Both the position numbers and the translations under genes were made by a program. From Bacillota bacterium (GTDB lineage Bacteria; Bacillota; Clostridia; Peptostreptococcales; Anaerovoracaceae), in assembly GCA_017556505.1 (NCBI GenBank), contig JAFYNS010000195.1, forward strand, positions 1-39,486: a DNA stretch of 39,486 bases. The letters are read 5' to 3'. Positions 1-8,330 of this stretch are shown here, in pieces; position 1 is the stretch's first letter, and every line of letters starts with the position of its first letter. The notes under the pieces are model-generated. The model was given only the letters and a program-made list of their open reading frames with translations, was not told the DNA's origin and did not search any database.

Positions 1-995
1 CTGAAGATCCGGAAGACCTGATTCAGAAAGTGGACGATAAGGGCAATAAAGTATTCGACTACTTTTTTAATGTAAGTCTGGATGGAAAAGAACCGGTGAG
101 ACTGGATGAAGGTGAAAAGACCAGCCTGAAGGCAGCAGACGGCAGCGTATATGTCATAGAAGTTGCCAAGGACAGAAACGTAACGGTATCTGTCAGCGGC
201 AGCCTGAGCGGTGCCATCAGCGATGCAGAAGAACCAGCAGTTACTGTGGATGGTGTGAAGCATGAAGAAGTGGAATTTGTAAAGAGTATTACCTTCGCTA
301 GACAGGACTCAGCTGTAAAGACCGTACAGATTAAGATTAATACCCTGGACAATCTGTCCAGCGGCGAGATTAAGAACGACGCTAAGGATGTACCGAAAGG
401 ACCTGACGTGCCATACATTCCGGCACCAAGCGACCCGTCTATCCGAACCACAGCGACAGACAGTGAAACAAACGACCACATTTCCGAAGCAGACAAGTCT
501 GTGACCATCGTGGATACAGTGACCTGCTGGAACCTGACCGTGGGCAGAGAATATATTCTGAAGGGCGTACTGATGGATCAGGCGACCGGTGGCCAGCTGC
601 TGGTGGATGGTAAGCCAGTTACTGCAGAAACCAGATTTAAGGCCACTGCAGCAAACTGCAGCGTGGATGTGACTTTCACCTTTGATGGCAGCGAGCTTGG
701 CGGCAAGTCTCTGGTAGTCTTTGAAGAACTGTTCCTGCTGACCGACCTGAATGTTGATGGAACTGCAGAAACTGAAACGAAGGCAGCAGAACACCAGGAT
801 ATTACTGATGAAGGCCAGACAGTCCTTCTGAAAGCACCGGAAGAGGAACCAACGGAGGAACCTGAGGAAGATGAACCAGAGGAGGAAGAACCGAAGACCA
901 ACGTTCCAAAGACCGGTGATACAGCCCATGCATGGCTGTGGATGATGCTCCTTGCAGCAGCCGCCTTTGGAACTGCCTGGGCCAGAAAGGAATAG
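1..995 (+). CDS. Wall-anchored surface protein, VaFE/ester-bond domain (5' partial)
   Basis: The reading frame is already open at base 3, so the N-terminus lies outside the window; numbering below counts from the GTG at 30. An all-beta stretch (about residues 10-110) is followed by a VaFE-type repeat domain (about 137-268). That domain has a Thr-rich first strand (T140, T141, T143), the VVFEELF strand (229-235) and an HxDxxDxxQ motif (H254, D256, D259, Q262). This Thr-strand plus HxDxxDxxQ pair is the signature of adhesin domains that form an internal Thr-Gln ester bond. Then come an acidic Glu/Pro spacer (270-289), a sortase signal VPKTG (292-296), a hydrophobic helix and a positive tail. 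The protein is therefore expected to be a stalk or adhesin covalently linked to peptidoglycan. The next gene, a secreted protease, starts 3 bases after the stop. The ligand is unknown. Confidence 0.85.
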   Translation, partial: EDPEDLIQKVDDKGNKVFDYFFNVSLDGKEPVRLDEGEKTSLKAADGSVYVIEVAKDRNVTVSVSGSLSGAISDAEEPAVTVDGVKHEEVEFVKSITFARQDSAVKTVQIKINTLDNLSSGEIKNDAKDVPKGPDVPYIPAPSDPSIRTTATDSETNDHISEADKSVTIVDTVTCWNLTVGREYILKGVLMDQATGGQLLVDGKPVTAETRFKATAANCSVDVTFTFDGSELGGKSLVVFEELFLLTDLNVDGTAETETKAAEHQDITDEGQTVLLKAPEEEPTEEPEEDEPEEEEPKTNVPKTGDTAHAWLWMMLLAAAAFGTAWARKE

Positions 996-998
996 GGT

Positions 999-1964
999 AT
1001 GAAACGATTAGCTGCATTTCTGCTGCCCTTTATCCTGTGCACCGTTACAGCATGGTCTGCAGAGCAGAATCTGCAGACCGTATATCTGAAAACGCAGGCT
1101 TTTGCCTATCTGTATCCGTCAGCCAATGATGAATATGCAGCAGCGGTGTATGGTAAGGGAGAGGCCGTAAAACCTGTTGGATGGCGGAAGGGTTACTGTA
1201 TAATAAAACATCTGGGACAGACGCTCTATCTGCCGGGAAACCTGCTGACTTCGAAAAAGCCCCGGTGGAACTATTTTGTGGAGAATACGCACCGGAAACT
1301 GACCCTACGGGAAAACTGCATTTTGTACAGTGAACCGTCAAAATCTGCAGAAACAGTGTTTTGCGGAAGTCGGACGATGTATACTCTCGGGGAGACGAAA
1401 CGGTGGTACAAGCTGTATACGGACGGACGCGTGTTTTTTATCCGGAAGGACAGTACAGATATTTTAAAAAATGAAAAAGCTGAGTTTCCTGAAATTTATA
1501 TTTCCTGCTCCTGTGATAAAGAGAACTTTACGGAACGGATTTGTTATTTTTACTGTCTTCTTCCGGCGCAGGCGAGAAATATGATGGGAAAAAATCTGAA
1601 AATCCATGTGGAAAGTTCCTTTGATCGAGAAGAGTTCGAAAAAATGAGAGCGGGTGCCTACGCATGCAGCGACGGGAATATTTACCTGAAAGAAAACCGG
1701 GACCGTGGATTTTCCGGCATGATTGAACAGTGTCTGCTCCATGAGTTTGGACATATGGTTCAGTATTCCTGCCGGGATAGAGGGACGGATATTCTGGAGG
1801 CAGCTGCGAGTCTGATGGAAAAGGACTCACTGAACCTGCGGGAGCATTACCGGAGCAGCAGAGAATATCTTGCGGAAACTTTTGAGATGTATGTAAAAAG
1901 ACCGGAGTCGCTGAAAGAATATGCACCGGAAACATGGAATTACTTTTTCAGGCTTTTTCAATAA
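999..1964 (+). CDS. Secreted zinc metalloprotease, lethal-factor/Pro-Pro-endopeptidase-like
   Basis: The 321-residue protein begins with a Sec signal peptide (positive MKR, hydrophobic core, likely cleavage near residue 21). Two SH3-like beta modules follow (about 25-85 and 98-158). The C-terminal catalytic domain has the zinc motif HEFGH (248-252). About 37 residues later EYLAETF (289-295) matches EFFAEAF of anthrax lethal factor, making E289 the expected third zinc ligand; Y284 may be the catalytic tyrosine, though it sits two residues nearer than in lethal factor. These features place it in the ATLF/PPEP gluzincin group; Clostridioides PPEP-1 cuts Pro-Pro bonds in neighbouring surface adhesins. 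It lies 3 bases after an LPXTG-type protein gene and has an AAGGA ribosome site inside that gene's end, so the two are probably co-translated. Pro-Pro specificity is inference; the visible part of the neighbour has no Pro-Pro pair. Confidence 0.8.
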   Translation: MKRLAAFLLPFILCTVTAWSAEQNLQTVYLKTQAFAYLYPSANDEYAAAVYGKGEAVKPVGWRKGYCIIKHLGQTLYLPGNLLTSKKPRWNYFVENTHRKLTLRENCILYSEPSKSAETVFCGSRTMYTLGETKRWYKLYTDGRVFFIRKDSTDILKNEKAEFPEIYISCSCDKENFTERICYFYCLLPAQARNMMGKNLKIHVESSFDREEFEKMRAGAYACSDGNIYLKENRDRGFSGMIEQCLLHEFGHMVQYSCRDRGTDILEAAASLMEKDSLNLREHYRSSREYLAETFEMYVKRPESLKEYAPETWNYFFRLFQ

Positions 1965-2040
1965 TAGAATCTTTTAATACAACATTTCCTGTGATATACT
2001 GAATTCATTAAGCCTGTATTATCACTGTGGAGGTGTGTAT

Positions 2041-3105
2041 ATGAAAAAAAGAATGGCTGCTGCCATGGCACTTGTTATGATACTGCTGTGTTTTACCGGA
2101 TGTATGCGCTGTGAAAATACGCTGACTCTCAATGAGGATGGAAGCGGACATGTGGTTTCTGCTGTATGGATTGATAAGGAGACCGCAGATGCTGTTGGTG
2201 CAGAGATGGAAATGACTGCAGAGGAGATGGGTATTTCAGAAGCCCGTATTGAAGAGGAAGACGGCAGAGTATATTATGCTGCAGAAGACCGTGCGGAATT
2301 TTCTGACTGTGAGGAACTGCAGGCTTTTCTGAAAAACAGCGGCTATAAGGACATATATGTTTCACCGGATCTTATTCATTTTACCTTTTATTCGGATCTT
2401 ACGGAGGAGGATCTGGTGCTCATGCAGGATTTTGCGGAGGAGTCGGATATCGTAAGCAGAATTTCTGTTTCCATGCCACAAGAGATTGTTTTCACCAATG
2501 GGGAGCTGTCCGAGGATAAAATGAGTGCTGTTTTTTCTTTCAGTGGAAAGGAACTGGTAAATCCGCAGGAAATAATTGTTTCAGCGGTTCCTGCTGAGGA
2601 GGAAACGGAAGGTCCGGTTATCAGCGGGGCAAAACATAAAAAGATCTATAACAGTGCGCGTACCATTACTGTGTCGGATTCCAGCGGAATCCAGAAGGCA
2701 GAGTACCGGTATAAAGAACCTTCCGCAGCAAAATATGGCAAATATAAAAAACTCAGCGGCGAAAAGGTTTTTACGAAAAACGGAACCTACTATATCAGAG
2801 CTTATGATAATTATGGAAATAAGACCGTAAAAACCTTTACCATAAAGGATACCAGGAAGCCGCAGATTCATATGGAAGGTAAGATGAACAAAAAGCAGAC
2901 ATACTATAAAAAATCCTGTCAGCTGACGTTCAGTGACAACTGCGGAATAAAGACCATCAAATATTATGTTGACGGAAAACGTATAAAGACTTCTCTCTCT
3001 GAGGTTCTGGAAAACGGAATCACAGCGGAAGGCGCAGGAACGCACAAGGTTGTTGCAGCCGATGTAAACGGAAATGAAAAAACTGTAACCTTTAAGATCA
3101 GATAG
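2041..3105 (+). CDS. LppM-like lipoprotein with C-terminal Ig-like domains
   Basis: I chose ATG 2041 because GGAGG at about 2029-2033 is correctly spaced; a GTG two codons earlier is too close to it. A lipoprotein signal ends in the lipobox FTGC near residue 20, so the mature protein should be tethered to the outer face of the membrane. The start of the mature part (LTLNEDGSG) is typical of LppM-type lipoproteins, with an alpha/beta domain to about residue 180. The C-terminal half carries two Ig-like beta-sandwich modules, recognisable by the repeated pattern of a strand ending in AYDNYGNKTV (and later AADVNGNEKTV), as seen in bacterial surface Ig repeats. A weak promoter (TATACT at 1995-2000) lies upstream. 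Its role is unknown; a cell-envelope function is likely. Confidence 0.75.
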   Translation: MKKRMAAAMALVMILLCFTGCMRCENTLTLNEDGSGHVVSAVWIDKETADAVGAEMEMTAEEMGISEARIEEEDGRVYYAAEDRAEFSDCEELQAFLKNSGYKDIYVSPDLIHFTFYSDLTEEDLVLMQDFAEESDIVSRISVSMPQEIVFTNGELSEDKMSAVFSFSGKELVNPQEIIVSAVPAEEETEGPVISGAKHKKIYNSARTITVSDSSGIQKAEYRYKEPSAAKYGKYKKLSGEKVFTKNGTYYIRAYDNYGNKTVKTFTIKDTRKPQIHMEGKMNKKQTYYKKSCQLTFSDNCGIKTIKYYVDGKRIKTSLSEVLENGITAEGAGTHKVVAADVNGNEKTVTFKIR

Positions 3106-3130
3106 CAGAATCGCAGGAAAGGACATTGAA

Positions 3131-3976
3131 ATGGGTATTGTAGCAGGCATTGATATCGGAGGAAGTACAACGAAGATTGCTGGATTCCGTGATGGCAGAC
3201 GGCTGCAGCCAGTTCAGATTTCAGCAAATAATGCCATTGCTTCTCTGTTTGGGGCATTCGGAAAGTTTCTTTATGATAATCATCTGAATCTGGAAGATAT
3301 CAGTCAGGTTAATCTGACCGGTGTGGGAAGCAGCGGCGTAAACCAGTCCATTTACGGACTTCCAACCTTTAAGGTGGACGAATTCACTGCAAACGGTGTC
3401 GGAGGCGGTTATTTTGCCCAGGGAGCAGAGGAATTCATGGTAGTCAGCATGGGTACCGGAACTTCTTTTGTTCGGGTGAAAGAAGGTATTCCAGGCCATT
3501 TGGGCGGCATCGGAATCGGCGGGGGTACTATTGTGGGTCTTTCCAAGCTGATGCTGAACACCAATGATATTGATAAGATTCAGGAAATGGCCGCAGAGGG
3601 AAATGTGGGCAAAATCGACCTGCGCATCGGTGATATCTCCAAAGAACCGCTGCCCGGGCTGGATCTGGATATCACCGCCTCCAACTTCGGTAAATCTTCT
3701 TCCCGTGCTACGGACGAAGACAAGGCGGCGGGGATTGTACACATGGTACTGGAGTCCATCTGTCAGACTGCAGTCCTGATTTCGCAGGGAATGGACCTGA
3801 AAGATTTCGTACTCATCGGCAGCCTTACCAATTTCCCTGAGATTGAAGGTATCTGCAGGCTGATAAAGACCATGTATCCGGATGTGAACTTCATCGTGCC
3901 CGAGGATGGTGAATTTGCAACAGCCATCGGTGCGGCTCTGGCGGAGCAGTGCTGCCTGAAGCCGGTAACCGCGTAG
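3131..3976 (+). CDS. coaW: Type II pantothenate kinase
   Basis: This enzyme phosphorylates pantothenate with ATP, the first committed step of coenzyme A synthesis, in the cytosol. The ASKHA phosphate loop GIDIGGSTTKI is near residues 6-16, a second nucleotide loop MGTGTSF is near 110, and a glycine-rich stretch HLGGIGIGGGT is near 122-132. The 281-residue length fits the bacterial CoaW family (about 265-290). It follows the lipoprotein gene by 25 bases with a good AGGAAAGGA ribosome site, so the two may share a transcript, although no functional link is obvious. A 12-base tandem duplication covers its stop codon and a terminator follows. Confidence 0.88.
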   Translation: MGIVAGIDIGGSTTKIAGFRDGRRLQPVQISANNAIASLFGAFGKFLYDNHLNLEDISQVNLTGVGSSGVNQSIYGLPTFKVDEFTANGVGGGYFAQGAEEFMVVSMGTGTSFVRVKEGIPGHLGGIGIGGGTIVGLSKLMLNTNDIDKIQEMAAEGNVGKIDLRIGDISKEPLPGLDLDITASNFGKSSSRATDEDKAAGIVHMVLESICQTAVLISQGMDLKDFVLIGSLTNFPEIEGICRLIKTMYPDVNFIVPEDGEFATAIGAALAEQCCLKPVTA

Positions 3977-3994
3977 CAGAAAGCGTAGCAGAAA
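3971..3994 (+). repeat. 12-bp perfect tandem duplication at coaW stop codon
   Basis: GCGTAGCAGAAA occurs twice back to back (3971-3982 and 3983-3994). The first copy contains the TAG stop of the pantothenate kinase gene. It is probably a slippage duplication with no effect on the protein. Confidence 0.9.
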
Positions 3995-4004
3995 GATAAT
4001 ACAG

Positions 4005-4033
4005 GCACTGGAGTTTTTACTCCGGTGCTTTTT
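4005..4033 (+). terminator. Rho-independent terminator after coaW
   Basis: The stem GCACTGGAG / CTCCGGTGC (one G-T pair) has a 6-base loop and is followed by a run of five T. It separates the lipoprotein-coaW unit from the sigma-54 regulator gene. Confidence 0.85.
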
Positions 4034-4088
4034 CTTTGCTTTTTGAAAGAAATCGAATATAATAAAACAAGATGTTGATTAAGGCAAG

Positions 4089-5882
4089 GTGAAAAACGTG
4101 TGGAAAGAAAAAATACTTGTAACGGATACAGAAGATAATGTGGTATACGCAGGCAGCCGTATTCTGGCTTATGCAGATCTCTGGTGTGAACGCCCTTTTG
4201 CATACCCTGCAGGGAAAGGCGAGGCTGGGGATATTCTGGTTTATTTCGGACAGAATCTGCGTGATAAGAATGAAGAACTGGCCATTTTGGCGGAACAGAA
4301 CTTCTGTCCTTCCATTCCGCCGGATGCAGAGAATGTACTGCTGGTAGGCCGTATCAGCAATCAGGAAGTAAAACCACTGCTGAAATGGAACCTTCCTTCT
4401 GATGGAAAGCAGCAGATTTATCTGGACACCATCTATGAACAGAATGAAATACGTGTTTTGCGGAAAAACAATGAAATCCATTTCCTTCTCAATGGTCAGA
4501 CAATCAGCTGGAACCTTCTGCACCATGAAGCAGCGGCGGTATTGCTGAAAGACCGGGGCGTAAAATACTTTCATGCTGCCGATGGAACCGGGATGCTTCT
4601 GAAACCGCTGCTGACCGGGGAACTGTATTCTCCATATCTGGATGCGGAGCTGGTATATGGACGTCCTCTGAAACAGTTTCTTCAGAAGAAAATATATGAA
4701 AAGGCTATGGCTTTGTGTGAGGATGTAAGAGAGATTCATTTCGCATACAGCGGAAGAGGACTGAGTCTGAAGAAAGAAAAACTGTATCTGCGGGGAATGG
4801 AGTATTCTCTGTATGAATTTGAAGATGCGGAAAGTCTTATGACAGAAATTTCCGAAAAATCACAGAAATACAAGCAGCTTTCATCGGATGAAATAGAAGG
4901 ATTGATTGCGCAGCCGCATTTTAACTCCTTCCGCTTCTGGGGCAGTGAAGAGTCCATCCGAAAAATGGGATTCCTGCTGCAGAAGTGCAGTATCACCAAC
5001 ACTACCGTACTTCTTACCGGAGAGAGCGGAACCGGCAAAACGTTTCTGGCCCAGGAAATCCACCGAAACAGCCGCCGCAGCCATGCACCGTTTGTTCATG
5101 TAAACTGTGCGGCGATTCCTTACCAGCTGATTGAAAGTGAGCTGTTCGGCTACGAAGAAGGTGCCTTTACCGGAGCCAGAAAAGGTGGGAAAAAGGGCTA
5201 TTTTGAGCTGGCATACGGAGGTACTCTGTTCCTGGATGAAATTGGGGAAATACCACTGGCTCTGCAGGGCAAATTGCTGGAAGTACTTCAGAGCAAAACC
5301 TTTTATCAGGTAGGGGGGACCAGAAAACTGGAGACGGATGTGCGTCTGATTGCGGCAACCAATAAAAATCTGAAACAGATGGTCCGGGCTAAAAGATTCC
5401 GTGAAGATCTGTATTACCGTATCAATGTGTTTCCCATTGAGATTCCGCCTCTTCGCGAACGCAGGGATTCCCTGTACGGAATTGTAATGGATATTTTGCC
5501 GGATATCTGCAGCCGTCTGGAAATTGAGCCGCTGCTTCTGTCCAGTCAGGCATTTGAAAAGATGGCACAGTATCCGTGGCCGGGCAATATCCGTGAGCTG
5601 GAAAACATCCTCGAAAAGGCTGCAATTCTCAGCGACGGAAAAATCATTCTGCCGGAAGACATCATGCTTTCAGAAACCGAACCATTTACGGCAGCTGCAG
5701 TTACCCTGCAGGAAGTATTGGAACATGCAGAAAGGGATGCCATTGTAAATGCACTGCAGATGTTTCACGGTGACAAGAACAAGGCTGCAAAATATCTTGA
5801 TATCAGCCGTTCCGGCATATTCGAAAAAGTGAAACGTTATCACATTCAGACGGAAGAGGTGGAAAGCAATGATTTTAGATAA
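4089..5882 (+). CDS. Sigma-54-dependent transcriptional activator (enhancer-binding protein)
   Basis: This is an AAA+ activator that melts promoters bound by sigma-54 RNA polymerase. Walker A GESGTGKT is at residues 311-318, the sigma-54-contacting loop GAFTGA at 358-363, Walker B GGTLFLDEI at 377-385, the arginine-finger region REDLYYR at 438-444, and a Fis-type helix-turn-helix at about 543-585. The first 285 residues form a sensor region that I do not recognise; I see no receiver, GAF or clear PAS signature, so it probably senses a ligand or partner protein rather than a phosphorylation signal. A start at GTG 4098 (AGGTG six bases upstream) is an alternative to GTG 4089. The gene overlaps the next one by 14 bases, and a near-consensus sigma-54 promoter lies 935 bases beyond its stop, upstream of a transporter/D,D-dipeptidase operon that it very likely controls. 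Confidence 0.92.
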   Translation: MKNVWKEKILVTDTEDNVVYAGSRILAYADLWCERPFAYPAGKGEAGDILVYFGQNLRDKNEELAILAEQNFCPSIPPDAENVLLVGRISNQEVKPLLKWNLPSDGKQQIYLDTIYEQNEIRVLRKNNEIHFLLNGQTISWNLLHHEAAAVLLKDRGVKYFHAADGTGMLLKPLLTGELYSPYLDAELVYGRPLKQFLQKKIYEKAMALCEDVREIHFAYSGRGLSLKKEKLYLRGMEYSLYEFEDAESLMTEISEKSQKYKQLSSDEIEGLIAQPHFNSFRFWGSEESIRKMGFLLQKCSITNTTVLLTGESGTGKTFLAQEIHRNSRRSHAPFVHVNCAAIPYQLIESELFGYEEGAFTGARKGGKKGYFELAYGGTLFLDEIGEIPLALQGKLLEVLQSKTFYQVGGTRKLETDVRLIAATNKNLKQMVRAKRFREDLYYRINVFPIEIPPLRERRDSLYGIVMDILPDICSRLEIEPLLLSSQAFEKMAQYPWPGNIRELENILEKAAILSDGKIILPEDIMLSETEPFTAAAVTLQEVLEHAERDAIVNALQMFHGDKNKAAKYLDISRSGIFEKVKRYHIQTEEVESNDFR

Positions 5883-6651
5883 GATAAAAGACCGTATTGG
5901 GAATTTTGAAGGACTTATGGGAATCTGCTATATGGACCTGACCACTGGTGAAAGCTGCAATGCAGGAAACTGTGATGTTTTTCCGGCGGAAGGCATGGTG
6001 AAGCTTCTCGTTCTGATTGAAGTATTCCGGCGCCTTGAAGAAGGCAGAATTCATAAAAACGATACATATGTATTAAAAAAAGAAGATTATCCCAGAACAA
6101 CAGAGAGAACCGTCGGCGCACTGGAGCATATGCATGAGGGGGCAGTCCTTACCATGGAGGATCTGTACAAACTGAACTGTATTGTCAGTGACAATATGGC
6201 ATTTAATATTCTTCTGAAACTTGTAGGAAAAGACTCTGTGAATAAAACACTTCAGGAATATGGATTCCGCAGAAGTGTCATTAACCGTCCAATCTATGAT
6301 ATGGAGAAAATAGCACAGGGGATTCAGAATTATATATCCGTACAGGAAATGGAGTCCCTTTTTCTCCGTATGTATAAGGGGCAGGTGATTTCAAACCGCG
6401 CCAGCAATAAAATCCTGGATATACTGTGTGATCACCAGAAAGGAAACATTCTTTCGTACTATTTCAGGGAAACGCATAAGATTGCACATCTGAGCAGTAT
6501 CGATGAGCAGAACATCATGGATATGGGAATTGTATACGGGAGTCATCCGTTTATTCTGTGTATGGCGGCATCCGCACCCAATACGCGGAATGCAGAAAGT
6601 ATCATGCGCGATATTACGCTGATGTGCTATAAGAACTCCAATAAAATCTGA
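5869..6651 (+). CDS. Cytosolic class A beta-lactamase-fold protein lacking the catalytic serine
   Basis: The overall pattern is that of the class A beta-lactamase/transpeptidase fold. FPAEGMVKLLVL (38-49) aligns with the helix carrying SxxK, VSDNMAFNILL (106-116) carries the SDN motif, and IAHLSSID followed by IMDMGIVYG aligns with the KTG strand region. The nucleophile position of SxxK is Gly42, although Lys45 remains, and KTG reads LSS (208-210). The fold seems kept but acylation chemistry lost. No signal peptide or membrane segment is present, so it should be cytosolic, unlike true beta-lactamases. It starts at ATG 5869 (GAGGTGG upstream), overlapping the sigma-54 regulator by 14 bases. 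Together with the VanX-type dipeptidase downstream, this suggests a binder of D-Ala-D-Ala-like or peptide ligands that informs the regulator. An altered hydrolase with another nucleophile is the alternative. Confidence 0.7.
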   Translation: MILDKIKDRIGNFEGLMGICYMDLTTGESCNAGNCDVFPAEGMVKLLVLIEVFRRLEEGRIHKNDTYVLKKEDYPRTTERTVGALEHMHEGAVLTMEDLYKLNCIVSDNMAFNILLKLVGKDSVNKTLQEYGFRRSVINRPIYDMEKIAQGIQNYISVQEMESLFLRMYKGQVISNRASNKILDILCDHQKGNILSYYFRETHKIAHLSSIDEQNIMDMGIVYGSHPFILCMAASAPNTRNAESIMRDITLMCYKNSNKI

Positions 6652-6756
6652 AAACGCTGTCCTGAATGAAAAAAACGAAGCTGCAGTCCAAGAACGTGGA
6701 TTGAGTCCGGAAAAATGGACTAAAGAGATGCGATTCAGCTGCGAAGGCAGAAACAG

Positions 6757-6778
6757 AAACAGCGGAATTCCACTGTTT
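6757..6778 (+). promoter_or_regulatory. Candidate activator binding site (UAS) for the sigma-54 promoter
   Basis: A near-perfect palindrome, AACAGCGG-AATT-CCACTGTT (one mismatch, flanked by one further A/T pair), is centred about 75 bases upstream of the expected start site. This is where enhancer-binding proteins bind as dimers. A weaker inverted repeat AGTCC/GGACT (6704-6721) may be a second site. Assignment rests on position and symmetry only. Confidence 0.5.
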
Positions 6779-6816
6779 TGCTGAAGTCAGCCTGCCTGTT
6801 AGGATTCTGCTAAGAA

Positions 6817-6832
6817 TGGCACGAAACTTGCT
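6817..6832 (+). promoter_or_regulatory. Sigma-54 promoter (-24/-12)
   Basis: TGGCACGAAACTTGCT matches the sigma-54 consensus TGGCAC-N5-TTGC, with GG (6818-6819) and GC (6830-6831) exactly 12 bases apart. Transcription should start near 6843, about 70 bases before the transporter ATG. The enhancer-binding regulator encoded just upstream is the natural activator. Confidence 0.9.
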
Positions 6833-6912
6833 TTTATAACTTATATAAAAGGTCAAGGACAGATTTGAGAGATGAACTTTTTTAGGGGACATTTTTATTG
6901 GAGGTTTATGAA

Positions 6913-8319
6913 ATGAACGAAAAAGACAAGAAAAAATTTGTCATGCCGGATACGTTAATTATCGTAGCGGCAGTTGTACTGATCATGGCCATTTTATCCT
7001 GGGTTATTCCTTCCGGTACATATGACTATCAGGAAATGGACATTAACGGAAGAATCCGTAATGTAGCGATCGATGGTACTTATCATGTAATCGACAAGTC
7101 CGAAGTTGCACCAACCGGTTTCCTCGGTTTCTTTGCAGCACTCTACCGCGGCTGTGTTGACGCTGCTGACATTATCTTTGTAATCTTATGCTGCTGCGGT
7201 ACTTTCGGCGTTATGGTTAAGACCGGTGCATTCCACGCTGGTATCGGTTCCATTCTGAAAGTTCTGGGAAACAAGGAAATGCTGATTGTTCCTATTCTGA
7301 TGCTGATCTTCGGTGCATGCGGTTCTCTGTTCGGTATGGCATCTGAATTCTACGGATTCTACCCTCTGATCATCGGTCTGGGTATTGCGATGGGTTATGA
7401 CGCAATGTTCGGTTTCGGTCTGATTGCACTGGGTGAATTCACCGGATTCATGGGTGCTACCATGAATCCTTACACCGTAGGTATTGCACAGACTATCGCT
7501 GGTGTTGACCTGTACTCCGGTTTCGGTTACAGAGCAATCTGCTGGGCTGGTTTCATGACTGCTGCTATCGTATACGTTATGTTATACGGCAGAAAGGTTA
7601 AGAAGAACCCTCAGCTGTCCGTTGTTTACGGCGACAGCAATGTACATGCATTCTCCAACGGTGCACTGGACGCTTACAAGTTCGGTACCAGAGAAGCTCT
7701 GATTATCGTAGACGTAGTGGTTACTCTGGTAATCCTGATGCTGGGTCTGATGAAGTGGGGCTGGGACTATCCTCAGCTGTGCGGTCTGTTCCTGATCATG
7801 TCCATGGTAGCTGCCGGTATCGCTGGATGGAATCCAAACAAGTGGTGTGCTGAATTCATCGACAGCGCAAAGACTGTAGTTTGGGGCTGCATCCTGACTG
7901 GTGTAGCTAAGGGTATCGTAGTTGTTATGAACGACGCTATGATTATGGACACCGTAATCTTCTACCTGTCCAACCTGCTGAAGAACGTTCCAAGCGCACT
8001 GTCTGCACAGATGATGCTGCTGGTACAGACTCTGATTAACTTCTTTATTCCTTCCGGTTCCGGCCAGGCTGTAGCAACCATGCCTATCATGTCTCAGCTG
8101 TCTGACCTGATTGGTGTTTCCCGTCAGACTGCATGTCTGGCATTCCACTTCGGTGATGGTCTGTCCAACATCCTGTGGCCAACTGCTGACATCGTAATCA
8201 TCTGCGGTATCGGTAACATCAAACTGGAAAAGTGGTATAAGTTCTTCCTGCCAATCTGCGGTATCCTGTATGTATTACAGATGGTATTCGTTCAGGTTGC
8301 AGTTATGACTGGATTCTAA
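6913..8319 (+). CDS. YfcC/DcuC-superfamily membrane transporter
   Basis: This is a polytopic inner-membrane carrier of 468 residues with about 11-12 hydrophobic segments. Its features are those of the YfcC family: MPDTLIIVAAVV near the N-terminus, WVIPSGTYDY after the first helix, and the re-entrant FFIPSGSGQAVATMPIM stretch near residues 378-394, followed by ADIVIICGIG. Family members carry dicarboxylates, amino acids or peptides; the substrate cannot be read from sequence. Because the next gene encodes a D-Ala-D-Ala dipeptidase, a dipeptide or D-Ala substrate is plausible. ATG 6913 is preceded by GGAGG at 6900-6904; the upstream in-frame TTG is not needed. Codon choice (nearly all GGT for Gly, many GTT/GTA, GCT/GCA, ACC/ACT) is that of a highly expressed gene and differs from its neighbours. 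Confidence 0.82.
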   Translation: MNEKDKKKFVMPDTLIIVAAVVLIMAILSWVIPSGTYDYQEMDINGRIRNVAIDGTYHVIDKSEVAPTGFLGFFAALYRGCVDAADIIFVILCCCGTFGVMVKTGAFHAGIGSILKVLGNKEMLIVPILMLIFGACGSLFGMASEFYGFYPLIIGLGIAMGYDAMFGFGLIALGEFTGFMGATMNPYTVGIAQTIAGVDLYSGFGYRAICWAGFMTAAIVYVMLYGRKVKKNPQLSVVYGDSNVHAFSNGALDAYKFGTREALIIVDVVVTLVILMLGLMKWGWDYPQLCGLFLIMSMVAAGIAGWNPNKWCAEFIDSAKTVVWGCILTGVAKGIVVVMNDAMIMDTVIFYLSNLLKNVPSALSAQMMLLVQTLINFFIPSGSGQAVATMPIMSQLSDLIGVSRQTACLAFHFGDGLSNILWPTADIVIICGIGNIKLEKWYKFFLPICGILYVLQMVFVQVAVMTGF

Positions 8320-8330
8320 ATAATAATACA

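Noticed and set aside
5869..6651. Active beta-lactamase (resistance gene)
   Set aside because: No signal peptide, the SxxK serine is Gly, and the KTG motif is missing.
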